A DNA stretch of 64,000 nucleotides from Lasiosphaeria ovina. Lineage: Eukaryota; Ascomycota; Sordariomycetes; Sordariales; Lasiosphaeriaceae. Below are positions 1-11,323 of the stretch, piece by piece. The notes beneath the pieces are model-generated. The model searched no databases, had not been told where the DNA came from, and was given only the letters and a program-made list of their open reading frames with translations. The stretch covers positions 2,418,001 to 2,482,000 of the forward strand of contig JAULSN010000001.1 of the NCBI GenBank assembly GCA_033439765.1, in the 5' to 3' direction. The position numbers and the translations under genes are program-made. Every line of letters begins with the position of its first letter. Position 1 is the first letter of the stretch.

Positions 1-302
1 CTACGCTAGTCGACGTGGTGCTGCCGCTGCTGCTGCCGCCGCTGCGAGTTGTGGTGGCGCTGACAGAGTTCCAGGCGTCGGCACTTTTCAGGTAGCCGAC
101 GATGCCGTAGTCGCCGTTGCCGCCGTTGGACTTGCTGAAGTGCGGGTTGGGGTCTGCGCCGTTCTCGTGGCCGGCGTACGTCGTCGACTTGCCGGCCTGG
201 CCGGTGGCTGTGGGAGCACGCGTAAGTCAATGGGCTTGGGGGGGGAGGTTGTGGTTTGTTGAGGAAGAGCTTACAGTTCGAGGTAGTGCTGCCTTGGTTC
301 AT
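1..302 (-). CDS. Partial gene, unrecognised Gly/Ser/Asn-rich protein (5' end only)
   Basis: Two exons are visible. The 28-nt first exon (275-302) starts with ATG and ends one base into a codon. A 67-nt intron (208-274) has GTAAGC at its start, a branch-like TTGAC/CTTACG region and CACAG at its end. The second exon runs from 207 off the window edge with no stop. After splicing the frame reads through Gly/Asn/Ser-rich sequence including YAGHENGADPNPHF and GDYGIVGYLKSADAW, then a Ser/Thr/Gly run. No signal peptide is evident at this start and I do not recognise the family. A TATAAATT about 165 bp upstream supports the orientation. The unspliced frame encodes an Arg-rich peptide and is less plausible. 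The product could be a small cytosolic or surface protein, but no function is assigned. Confidence 0.5.
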
Positions 303-466
303 TTTGGGTGGCGGGTGGTGGTCAATGAGGAAGAATAGGGTAGGTGGTTGAATGAGATATCTTGAGGTGGTGTTTCAAGGTTGTGAGTCTCCTGATAGAG
401 CTGATGAGGGCCGATGTTGCTTGATGATGAAGAAATTCAGACGGCCTTGAGGGGCGGGAGGCGGTC

Positions 467-474
467 AATTTATA
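467..474 (-). promoter_or_regulatory. TATA-like box for the gene at 1-302
   Basis: On the minus strand this reads TATAAATT and lies 165 bp upstream of the proposed ATG, a reasonable distance for a gene with a short 5' leader. It is inferred from sequence only. Confidence 0.35.
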
Positions 475-3400
475 GACAAACATCGGGCCAGAGGGGATCT
501 CAACATGGAGAAAGTCGTCATGGCTGACCCCGGCCCGGGGGGCGAAAAGATGAGCGCTTGACGCAATCGTGGAGTTCTAGTCTTGAGATTCCGAGGGTCG
601 CCTGGCTCGACAAGGACGCGTGAGACTGTCGGTCTGGTTTGGTGTCGGAGCGGCGCCTATGCTGTGTTCTCCAAAGGCCAAGACAGTAAGGCAATCAAGT
701 GCCCAAAACATTGTCGGTGGCGTGTAGACGCTCCTCAACATGTCCAGACGCACTGTTTCTAATGGTACATGCATAATCCGAGGGGTTAGGATCTTGGCCG
801 CACGTCGTGGCACAACGCACCCGGAGGCAGGTTGGCTACTCCCGTTGCCGGGCCCTCCCTACTTTGCCCCTGGGCCCTGGTAGCGCTACCGGAGCGAGGC
901 GGGGCTTTTCTTTCCCCCGTGTCCTTTGTCTTGTTCTGGCTCCCAAGAGAGTTGGCAGCCCCCAAAAGATTGACCAGAAACCCCAAACATCCAAGTAAAC
1001 ACAAAGACCAACATACCCCCTTGACAGGTTCAGCGTCCTACACTAGCCAACTGACTGGATACCCGGTTATGTGACAAGCGCCTATTTACAGTGCTTTGTC
1101 CAGGGCTAGTAAACACTTCTCATCCAGCCAAAGACAATCATTGCATAAGGTTGGCACATGAGAACTAGAGCACTCGGGTCGATTCGGAGACAGCCATGTG
1201 TGGGAACACAAAAGTTGCCAACACGGGATGGCCACGCCCAATGCACCACGGCAGGTGCAGCATGTTGTACACGCAACACTACATAACTGTATAGGGCACA
1301 CACACAGTGCGTTTTCGTTAAATGCTCCATACAAGCAGGGCCGGAACCCGAGTCGAGGATCACTGTGTTGCCTCATTCCGTCCCCCCTTCCCCTGTTATC
1401 CCCAGAAGCACAATTGCGTGCCCCCCTCCGGAGTTACCTCCCAATGTTTACCCATCGGGAACCATTGCCCGAGTGGCCCCTGGCAGAGGGTTAGCTGCTT
1501 GCTTGGCGCCGCCGGGTGTCCCGTCCCGGAAATCGTAAACTTGGCTTGGGAATCGCGAGGCCTGCTGCGCAACCACACAAGATCCAACATCTCTGGATAG
1601 GACAACGGGCCGAGATTCTCACTTCCGAGGTATTCAAATTGCCATGTAGTCGACGGCCGACACTATATGTCTGCATTGCAGCGCAGGCACACAACTCGAG
1701 GACAAAAGGGGTGGAGACGGGCGTCGCTATGCATAGGTCGACGGAATCTCCGGAGCTTTTCTTTTCCTTTCTTTTTTTCTAGAAGGAAAAGAAAGAATGC
1801 GATGCAGTGTGCGGTGTATACAGCAACTAAAAGCCGCACACACATGAGGTGCTTCTTGATAGGCCCGGGATACGGACAGCCGACAGACAGGCTTCGATCG
1901 TGTGCTGTGGCCGTCGTACACGTGTAGTCCAATACTTCTACCGGACTCCAGGAAGCCCATTCTCGAGTCAAGGGGATTCCGGAGTCTGTGTACGTTTGGC
2001 GCACCTGCTTGCCACAACATGTCTCATTCACATGTTTCCGAGTTTAACGCCTTTTTGGAGAGAGAGAGAGAGAGCTCCTTGTTCCACTGGTTTCACTTAC
2101 CGTTTTTTGGCCCCCTTTTGGGGTGGCCCGGTCTAGGAAAACGCCGACACGCCACGACGTCGACGCCGGCCCATGTTTCCCTGAAAGTGGCTTGATTTCG
2201 GCGCTTCTTGGGCTTATGGGCAGACATTTTCAAGTCGGCATGGTCAACAACGAGGCGGCTGAACCCGCATCCCGCGCTGTCAGGAGGTCGAATCCTTGTT
2301 GGTGACACGTCGTTGATGTCTGTCCCACGCGCCAACCCCGACAAAACTGCCCGCCGTTCAAGAAGTACCCCTGGATATTTCTAGCCACTGCTTCCACACC
2401 GCTAGAGATCTAAACCCGCAACATGTGCCTTTGGGTGGGGTGTGCTGTTTCTCCCAAGTGCCGTTACCAGGGGAATCGCAGTAGTTAGCTACTATTTGCT
2501 TGACTCGGCTATCGGTGCCATTTATCATGCCACCAGGAGAAAGACGTCAGCTTTGCTTCACCGCAACGGTTCTCGTTGCACTACATGCTCTTGGCGCCAG
2601 TGAGTTCTTCGTGTCCAGCGCTACCAAGCTTCACCCCCCTGGGGGCAGGTCTACGCGGAGTAGGTATGTGTCACCTCCTGAGTCCTCGACGGGTGGCAGA
2701 AAAGCAAGGCGCCTCCCTCTGCCATCATGTATCTCAAATTGACACTTTGATTGCCACGGTAGAACAGTAAGGCCGAGGATGTGGTCCACTGCAGGAGCGT
2801 TGGTGCTAGTACACGCTGGCAGTCCGCTTGTATCACCACAGGCATGTTCCTCGTCGTACACTTAGCTCGCACCTCGAGCCATACTTCAGATTCCGCCGCC
2901 AAGATGGCCCAAAAGAGCAACAGTGCCATCCCATTTCCACCGACCAGGCGTATTAGTATACAGTCCCCTGTCCGGAAGTCTTCACCGCCGGTGACGCCGC
3001 CTGGCCGAGGCTCCTGATGTCATACCCCTTATGACGAGACCTCGACGGCTCGGAAGTTACCAACCCGAGCGCCAAGAGCGGTCGGGCCGTCCTTCATGTC
3101 GCCACATGATGGCGCTGCATCATCGCCAAAACAGGATCCGACAGCATTGCTGTCACAGCAAGATGGCGCGGCGGGCTCGCTACATATTAGCAACGCAACT
3201 ACATGCTGTCATCTAACTACCGGGTCTACCCCAGTTTCGACAAAGCACAAATTGTCCGCATGACTGACTCCCTGACTGGCACTCCGGACGTCAGCTCTGC
3301 GGTGAGCTAATTACCTAGTTTCTTAGACATTTCGGCGCACGTACGGTGGGCTAAAACAAACGAGGCAACGAAAAGAAAGGAATAAACTGACAGGTAGTAT

Positions 3401-4445
3401 TACACCAGGCAAAGTCTCAAACGGCTTTCGGAAACAAGCTCTCGTGTATCTCACCTAACTAACTGCCGGCGGCTTCCTTGTAAGCAAGCAAATAAGCAAT
3501 TGTCTCGGGTGTCTGCATGGGAAGCAAAATAGCCCAGCCTACGCCCGTCGCCTCCCTTGCCTCGCCTCGCCACGTCACGCCCGCAGCTTGGCCTATCCAT
3601 TGTGAGACAAGCCGGGGGTTCTCGGTAATCATCTATATATATATATATATATATATCTACATAAGAAACCAAGACCTGAATGCAATCAAGCTTTGGGGAG
3701 GTCTCGTGCGCAAAGCTTTTGTATTTGATTATATTTATTTATTTGATTGCCTAAGCCCAGATCCCTGGTGCCACCACAGGCAAATATACACACACATCTT
3801 CCTTCTCCTTCGGTCGCGGTTGGGCAGAAAATATGTCTCAGAGAACAATGCTTCGGCTATCTAGGGTAGAGAGACTACCTAGAGAGGGTGGGCTAACGCT
3901 AACACCGTTGGGACAAGTTTCGGAAACAAGAAGCGCCACCAATTAATTACATATCCAGCCGGGCTTTGAAACATCTGGCTGCCTCGTTCGGCAGGGATGG
4001 AGCTAATTACATTAACTGCTCGGCTCTCTTTTTCTCTCTCTCGGCTACCGAGGCGAGGGACTTGTGCGATTCGCCCATTACTTACGGTTCCGTCCCCCGT
4101 AAACTCAAGGCTCTCGAGTCAGAAGCCAACGATGGGAAAAAGGCGCGTGAGCTGGCCATGTGGCTCCTTTTGAGAGCAAACTTCATCTATTGAAGGATGA
4201 TCTGTACTACGGCCCGGTCCGGTTTGCAATCAATTCATGCCAACATTTCTCACCGCTCAGTCTGACTCATGGTTAGAAACCTATCGAAACGCCGCGGCAA
4301 ACTCAAGCGACTCGACCATAACTTCATAAATATTGATTTACTCAAGAAGCCTCAATTATTGTAATCAATTAAGCTAAGTATGTATCCAAAGAAGAAAAAA
4401 ACCACATGAATCTGGCCTCTGCTTGCCATCTAGCTATCCATCCAA
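475..4445. other. Gene-poor stretch of about 4 kb
   Basis: Only short overlapping frames (under about 125 codons) occur on both strands. None has a convincing codon pattern, recognisable motif or splice structure. Local features are a purine/pyrimidine inverted repeat near 1742-1797, a GA run at 2057-2076 and a TA run at 3634-3657. The sequence is not strongly AT-rich, so it does not look like a heavily RIP-mutated transposon. I see no supportable gene. Confidence 0.4.
3634..3657. repeat. (TA)n microsatellite
   Basis: About twelve uninterrupted TA dinucleotides lie in the gene-poor region downstream of the chitinase gene. Confidence 0.9.
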
Positions 4446-6055
4446 TCAGGGCATGTCGTGCCGCCGGCGGTGCTTGCCATGAGTGTGGCGATTCTTCACT
4501 GCGGCCTGCATCGCAAGCAAGTGGCTCCAGTCCTCGCTGTCCTCTGCCAAACTCCAAGCCATGGCGCCGCCAAGGCGCTGGGGGCCGATGATCTGGTCGA
4601 ACTTGGCCTGGATGATGCTGGGCGTGTCCCAAGTCCAGAAGATGCCGCCCTCGGCGTCCCAGTACCACTCGCCGCCGTTGGTGCTGTCGTACTCGGCGTT
4701 GGCCAGCGCCTTCTTGAACGAGTCCTTCGTCGACACGCCCTCACACCGCCCAAAGCCCGACTGGCATCCAGTGCCACAATGGCCAACTTCCGTGCCGCTG
4801 AGATAAATAAGTTAGCACCAGGTATCTATCAAGCAAGGACCTCAGCCTGTGGATTGGGGGGGGGGGGGGGGGGGGGGACTCACCAGAAGCCGTACTGGCC
4901 GCAGCAGTCTGACGCCTTGCACTTGGAATATGTGCCTGCACCGCATGTGCCGTCCGTGGTCTCGGTCAGGTTTGTCGGCACGGGCGCGAAGTTGGCCGCT
5001 TCAAAGGTCATGGCCCCAGACTTGCCCGTGTCGGTGCCGTCGGCGGCCTCGAGGAGCTCCGTCGGGCACCCGACGGGCGACGTACACGTCGCTCCTTTCG
5101 CCGTCATGAACCACTTGGCATAGAAAGCAAGGCCCATATTCATCTTGCTCGGCGTCATGCCCCGCGAGATGTACGTCTTGACTGTCTCGAGAGACCCCTG
5201 GATCGGGGTGTGGTGCTTGGTGAAGTTGTCTCGGCGGTTCATGAGGTCGTACGTCATGACCTTCAGGCTCGGTCAGAGATGGAGGCTGTTTTGAGCGAAC
5301 AAGGGGCACCTACATTGATGTAGTCCACGGCAGCGTTAATCTTGGGGACCTGCTCTGCGGTGTAGGCGATCATGTCCTCCTCGCGGCCTGGGACGGCGAT
5401 GGACAGCTCTTTGCATGGAATGGCTTTCTTGATCTCGGCAAGTAGCAGAGGGAAGGTTTCGATCTCCGAGGTCTTGTTGGAATTCGGGTTCTTTCTGTAG
5501 TCGTCGCCATTGCCGCCGGGGTATTCCCAGTCGACGTCTGTGGTGTGCTGCGTCAGTTTGTAGCCGATACGGCCGAGGAATGATTTTTGACTATCGTCTG
5601 GGGTTCCAATATCTTACCAACACAGTCATAGCCCAGCCGCTTGACCGTCACGGCGATATTCTTGGCGTAGAGCTTTCTTGACGCTTCGTCGGCGGCTCCT
5701 TTGGAAAAGCCGTCGGTGTCTCCCCAGCCGCCAATGGCCATGCAGACCTTGGTGCCGCGGTCGAACAAGGCCCTGACCTGTGTGACGTTCATGAACGGCT
5801 GATAGTCGCCAACAGGGTCTGTGGTGAAGAGAGTCGAGCTCGCAAAAGCGGTAATTACATGCGTGATGCCGGCCGTGACTTCCTTGGTGGGCAGGGATGC
5901 CGTATGGTATCTGTGTGACCGATTAGCTCCAGCTCCATCTCCAGCCTCGACGATCTCGACTTCTGGACAGCTCCTTACTGGTCAAAGTAGATGACATAGC
6001 GAGAAGCGGCCACCCCGCTGGCAGTGGCGAGAAAGGGCAAGAGAAAGGAGCGCAT
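4446..6055 (-). CDS. Secreted GH18 chitinase with a CBM18 (hevein-like) insertion
   Basis: Predicted 440-aa endochitinase hydrolysing beta-1,4-linked N-acetylglucosamine polymers. Five exons: 5979-6055, 5618-5910, 5314-5537, 4884-5260 and 4446-4797. All introns are GT-AG and the summed length is an exact multiple of three. Residues 1-18 form a signal peptide (MRSFLLPFLATASGVAAS). The GH18 active-site motif DxxDxDxE is complete and spans an exon junction: D121, D124, D126 and catalytic E128. Later barrel motifs are YINVMTYDLMNRRD, MGLAFYAKW and GGAMAWSLAED. An eight-cysteine CBM18 module (about residues 300-345, CCGQYGFCGTEVGHCGTGCQ) sits between late barrel strands, splitting the catalytic domain rather than lying at a terminus. 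The C-terminus is basic (KNRHTHGKHRRRHD). It probably acts on fungal or insect wall chitin outside the cell. Family assignment is firm; physiological role is unknown. Confidence 0.93.
4856..4877. repeat. Homopolymer of 22 G (C22 on the sense strand of a chitinase intron)
   Basis: Twenty-two consecutive G residues lie inside the fourth chitinase intron (4798-4883). On the transcribed message this is a C-run starting immediately after the GTGAGT donor. Such tracts are highly length-unstable and error-prone in sequencing. Confidence 0.95.
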
Positions 6056-6137
6056 GGCGGAAAAGACTGATGGTAAAGAGTGTCGAATAATGGACATGGA
6101 TATCGGTATCCAAAGCAAATGGGCGTGATTCTCAGAT

Positions 6138-6145
6138 TAATATAA
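6138..6145 (-). promoter_or_regulatory. TATA-like element of the chitinase gene
   Basis: The minus strand reads TATATTAA about 85 bp upstream of the chitinase ATG at 6055, in an otherwise GC-balanced promoter. Confidence 0.4.
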
Positions 6146-7496
6146 AAATATTTGGCCCATGTCCGCTTTCAATGGGAATCGACAGTCATTGCAACGGCAA
6201 ACCAACCAACATGGATTTCCTGGATCCAGTTTGTTGGACGGGCAGCGGGCGGTGCAGTGCGTGGTTTGACCGTTTGAGTGGGCTCGTGGGGAGGAAGGGG
6301 GAGGAAGGGGGCCGCTCACGCGGCTTTAATCATGCACGACCTAATTTGGGGCCGCCGGGACGAAAATGCAAGGCGTCTTAATGGAGGCAAACCCGCCTTC
6401 CATGGAATGTAGCACCCGAGCAAGACAAACAGACATCATCATTTTGTTGGCGCCTAGCTAACGCAACCGTACCCAGGGTTTGGGGCGCAAGAGAGTCGAC
6501 CGATGGGCCCGGTGTCGATCCTAGTCTCCTCTCTAAAATGCAATCCCGAATCCCGCTGTTAAAAGGGGCAAGGGCGGTCGATCTGCCAATGGATCCATCG
6601 GTCATCCTGCGGCAGCTGACGGAACCACCGAGCCACAAGAACCAGGCTAAGGTAGCAGCCCGACTGGGGCAAGCCCCCTTCGGGACCGGTGGGGATTCTG
6701 ATTGGCGACTTTAGGCAAGACCAGAGCAGGGAAGCAACGGCCCAGCTCAGGCACAGCAAGCGGCTCCAGGCCATCCGCCAGGTACCCGAGCCTTTTTTTG
6801 GTTCTGGAAGGGTTCTATTGGGGTAAATCTCTGGTACGGCGCGGCGCCATGGGGGCGGCCAACGGTCTCCTCGGCAGTGGCGCCGACACCCGGCACAGCG
6901 CAGAGGATTGATCCGTCGGCCGTCCAATATGTTCGGATTTTTTGCGACCTCCCTAGACGGTGCTAGCATTTGGCACTGCTGCCGCTAGCTGACCTCAGCT
7001 TTGTCAAGCGCGTTTCGAAAATACACCCATGACTTTCTTCTGTGAGCGCGAGAGGTCGGAGGAAGGAAAACACGCATTGGAGGAGGCACAGGTAAGCTTA
7101 CGTAGGTTACCTTGGGAGCTTACCTGGCTTACCTCCCTCATCATTAGCTACTAGCCAGGGGGATGCCCATGTCTTTACGACGATCGGCAACATAGCGCTG
7201 GTCAGTGGTCAGACAACTGCACAGTCATGTCCATCTTACGAGTTGCCGCATGTGGACACTCAATTGCCATAACAGAACGGTTCTCATTTCACATTTCACA
7301 TCTTACCACTCAAAATGTCTTTTCGGCGTGCGCTTAAAAGAGTGTATTTGCCTAGCAGACTGTCTAATTACCTGTTTCCTTGTCTGCTAACTATCTGACC
7401 AGCTGCGCATTCGCGAGTTCCAAAAGGGGTTGCGTGCAGGTTCTGAAATAAACCCGCCCTAGCCTAACTACCAGTCAACCAGGCCCGGTTCGTGTC

Positions 7497-7537
<41 letters not shown>

Positions 7538-7980
7538 GCCATTCAGGCTACCGTAAAGCTAGCCCTCGCTTGTTGCCAAAAAAGGGGTTGATAAAGTCCA
7601 AAAAGAAATACCAATCTCCGCTTTGTTATGATGAATCTAGGTACAGGCCACCTAGACATGGCCAATTATTATGTGTTATGTCCTCCCCCTTCCACCCTAG
7701 AGAATAGTCAACACGCAACCAGTCCAATTAGGCGCCGTGTTGGTGGCGATGAGGAGCCATAAGCTGACGACTCCTTGACTGCTCACTGGTCGGTATGGAT
7801 GCCGTGACCATGGGGAAGAAATAGAGGAAGAGAAAATAAGGGGCAATGTGATAAGTAAATATCGAGAATGAAAAGGGGTAAAGCAATCTGAAGAGTTGTT
7901 CTAGGCCGGGATCCCTTTCAAGACGGCCACTGGTGTAGGGTAAGGGGTTAGATGTAACCCGGTCCGGGTTGCGATTATAT
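6146..7980. other. Intergenic stretch without a supportable gene
   Basis: It holds only short frames. The one conspicuous element is a TA/TG microsatellite at about 7497-7535 (five TA units followed by about fourteen TG units). The first few hundred bases probably contain the chitinase promoter. Confidence 0.4.
7497..7535. repeat. (TA)n(TG)n compound microsatellite
   Basis: A short TA run passes directly into a long TG run, a Z-DNA-prone sequence type. Confidence 0.9.
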
Positions 7981-7984
7981 AACG

Positions 7985-8640
7985 TTGCTGCTGCGTTTGC
8001 CTGAGCTGCTGCCGCTGTTCGTGGCCCTTTTATTTTTGCCGAGGCTGTCGGTTTTCACCGCATTGCCGCCCGTGGCCGTGCTACTGCCACTTTGGCCGCT
8101 GGCGCTGACTTTCAGTTTTGTTGCCGAGGAGAACACTGCGGCTGGCTTTGGTGCTGTTGGCGTGGTTTTGATACTGCTGGGGCTGTGGTGCTGCTTTTAT
8201 TAGCCGTGTTGCTGTTGTCGCCTTTACGTTTTGGTGCCGTGGCGGATGCTATCGCTGGCTTCGGTGGTGCTGGCGTGGTTTTTGATAATATTGCTAGGGG
8301 CTTAGTGTTGCCGCTATCAGCTTTGCCGCCGATGCTGCTTCCCTTGTCCTTGCTGGGTCGGTTTGGCTGCCGTTGTTGTGACCGCGACTGACTCCAGTAC
8401 CATTATTCTTGTTATTTTGGCTGCTGTTATCGCTGTTGGCACTGCCGCGGACCCTACCGTCGTTGTTACTGCTGGGGTTGCTAAGATTGCCGCTGCCGCC
8501 GCCGCCGCCCCCATCTTGGGTGTTGCTGTTAGGGATTCTGGGGATGCCGGGGGTTCTGGGGATGCTGGGGATGCTGGGGACGTTGCAGTTGCCGCCACCG
8601 CCAGCGCCACTGTCGCTGCCGCTGCCGCTGCCGCTTTGCT
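7985..8640 (-). other. Low-complexity Gly/Ser/Asn-rich tail region of copy A
   Basis: Simple-sequence coding-like DNA (GGC/AGC/AAC-rich on the minus strand) continues the last exon of copy A. It is open as a Ser/Gly/Asn/Pro-rich frame from about 8640 to 8294. Beyond that stop it stays compositionally similar in shifted frames to about 7985, with several stops. This looks like an expanded low-complexity C-terminus that has lost frame. Confidence 0.4.
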
Positions 8641-10580
8641 GTTTTCCGGTCCTGGATCTCTGGTTTCCCGTAATGTTTTCCAGGTATATTATTTTTGACC
8701 TCAGACGAGTGTTGGTAAAGATTTCATGTGGCGCGACATTTGGGGGCATCTGAAGCCTCCACTCTCTGCTGACAGAATATCCACCCCGGAATACCTCGGC
8801 GTCACTATGGCAGGCTCGCTTAATATCCGAGAGAGCTCCCCAGAGGATAAACAAGGCTAAAGTTTGCAAAGGTTTGTGTTAGCATCTTGGCTCGGTACAA
8901 CTGGAAGCTCGGTTCCGAGGTAGCCCAGTAGGCGCCCCATATTGTTTTGTGTGTAACTGATCACGCTGCGCAAATTAGGTGCATAAACATTCACCAACGT
9001 TCTGGACTGTCACTGGGGCTCTCTCCGCTGTAACTTCAGACCAATGGCTCGGGGCCTCATCCAGGAAGTAATAGCGAGTTCGGAGCATCTAATCAGTTAA
9101 TTGCCAATGAAAACACCAGCCTAGTTGGCAGGTTTGCAGAAGTGGGGACGCGTATGGCACTGGAGGACAATCAAGAGAGGAAGAATAATAAAGAGGAAGG
9201 GATCGGGCATTTGGCGTGGGCGTAATAACCAATAAATCAAACACGAACCCAGCACAGGGCGTGGTATGGCCCAAGAGGCTTAGAAATGCTGTCAACATTG
9301 GCCACTTTATCGGACTGTAGTATGAGATCGTGAGGTATAATGCCGTCAACACGCAGACTGTACCCATCGATCGACCGAGTAATTCCCATTATCAGGCGGA
9401 TGTAGCCAGTTGCGGACTAAGACGCGCGATATTTGACCAGTTAGTATAGGCGCCTACTTATTCTTCCTAATTTCCCCGGGTTGATTGGAGAAAGGAGAGC
9501 AACCCACAGTTGTCATCCCCGACTGTATTGTGTGCACGGCGATTATTTTCATCCATGGGGAACTCGACCACCACAATGCAAAGTCTCCTACGATGTCTAT
9601 CAGGCATCAGGTAGTCGACGCGACGACTCAAAGTTAGCAACCATGTCACCTGCGGCCCAAATCCTTTTGAGCGACACACCGGGGAAAGGAAGTCACTTTA
9701 CAATCAATCCAGCCGAAACTGCTTCTACTCCGATTCCTCCTCTCTGGGGGAAATGTCGACCATAAGATCGGAGGGTCACGCGGAGTCGGACTGTCCCTTG
9801 TCGCAAGGAACGCGGCTTCAAACGCTCGACCAAAATCGGCGTCGGAGAAGTCATGGAGGCGCCTAAACGCACTCTGCGACCAGGAGTACAAGGCCTCGTT
9901 GAAGAAGCCCGGAAGCATGCCCGATCCCATTTGCGGGTCCGGATTGTAGCAGCTGATGTCAAAGGCGAGTCCTTCACTGACCCCAAACCCTGAGAATTTC
10001 AAGTATTAGTATTTATTTGACTTAGATTCTCGGATAATGGCTTCTTTATACCCTGGGAAGCACCCTGGCATCTGTTTAATGTGGGCTTTCATACTGATAC
10101 ATCGGCGCCGAATCTAATGTTAATGCTAATGTTAATGGAGGTATATACATTCTAACATGAGAACCGCCCCTCTCCACAGTCGCGAGTCCAAAAAGGGGTG
10201 CAAGTTCCGAAGTCGAAGGGGCCGGTGCCGTTCGATTGTTTGACTTTTAGCTATACCGCGATAAATACTGAATTATATTAATTTACAGCGTGCCTAATAC
10301 ATGGTGGTAAATCTGGTTGTGGAAGTCGCTCCTTGAGTAGACGAAATAAAACATACCTGTGTCAAGTCGCCCCCAGTCTTTGTTCTGTTCTGATTGGAAG
10401 GAAAAGGAGACAATCCAGAAAATCCCCCAACCCTCAGTGCGGTGCGATGGAACCTCGTACGAGCCGCCTAGACGTATCTCGGCTATGGGATATGTTTCCC
10501 CCTCCAACAATGGAAACGCAGCTTCCTCAAATAAGCCGCAGTGGCAGAAGTAAAATGGAGAAAAAAGACGCCCTAGCCAA
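8294..10580 (-). pseudogene. Copy A of a tandem pair: unrecognised multi-exon family, probably degenerate
   Basis: Supportable exons, in gene order: about 10357-10580; 9597-9989 interrupted by a 53-nt intron 9597-9649 (branch GCTAAC, acceptor TAG) and continuing to about 9470; 9249-9416; 8995-9088; and 8294-8856. The last three join with exact phase (0, then 1) through introns 9089-9248 and 8857-8994, the latter with a perfect GCTAAC. Readable blocks include FNEALYSWSQSAF, GYIRLIMGITRSIDGYSLRV, MLRTRYYFLDEAPSHWSEV and GALSDIKRACHSDAEV. The last exon runs into a Gly/Ser/Asn-rich tail. The exon ending near 9467 meets a TAG before an acceptable donor, so the gene is either broken or has an exon I could not place. 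Copy B (10.8-13.3 kb) shows the same blocks with the same two intron positions and phases. No catalytic motif is recognised and no function is assigned. Confidence 0.5.
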
Positions 10581-10811
10581 AAACCTCGTAATATAGCTCA
10601 GCGAGGATTCTGAATGCGAAGAGAGGGGATGGGGTAATTAAAGGGGTAAAAAATAGGAAATGGGAAGAGATGGAGAAAATGAGATTCCAAATCTGAAAAA
10701 GTACCGTGGATCACTTCTCCTTTCAGCTGTCTAAGTAGGGAAACTCTTGACACCGGTGCCAAGGAACCATCCAAAACGAGCTATAACCAATTATATCGGC
10801 TCCGAGATTGA

Positions 10812-11280
10812 TCAACGTCGCCTTGGCTGTTGTTGTTGCGGCGCTGCTGCGGCTGTTGCTGAGGCGGCCCTGGGGGTCGCCACTGCAGCCCCTGAGACGA
10901 TTGCCGAGATTGTCCCAGCTGTGGTGGTGGCCGTCGTGACGGCTGTCCTTGTGGTGACTGCGGAGCCTGCAACCCGATCTGTGGTGCTTGGAGTGGCCCC
11001 CGTGGTGCTTATGACGGCTGCGGAGCTTGCCACATTGGTAGTTGAAGTAACCTCTGAGGTAGTCGCGACTGCTGCCTGGGCTGTAGTGGTCGTGGTTGCA
11101 TTCGTGACGGCTGCTGAGCCTACCCTGGCGGTGGTTGTTGAGGCGGCCTGGGCTGCGGTGGTGGTCGCAACTGCCCCGGTGGTGGTTGCTGATGTGCCCC
11201 TGTGGCGATGGCACCGATGTTGTCTGGACTGTGGTGGTGGTCGTGATCGTGACTGCCTCGGTGGCTGGAGATCTAGCGCC
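10812..11280 (-). other. Thr/Ala-rich low-complexity tail downstream of copy B
   Basis: The minus strand contains a mucin-like Thr/Ala/Val frame. It begins AVTITTTTTVQTTSV near 11260 and, after a one-base frame change around 11190 in a G-run, continues as a Thr/Ala-rich stretch ending in a Gln run and stop at 10812. This is typical of O-glycosylated stalks of fungal secreted proteins. It probably was the C-terminal tail of copy B, but it is unlike the Gly/Ser/Asn tail of copy A. Confidence 0.4.
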
Positions 11281-11323
11281 GTAACTTTAGAGCAGTACGT
11301 GATATTGGTCTACCTGGGATCGG

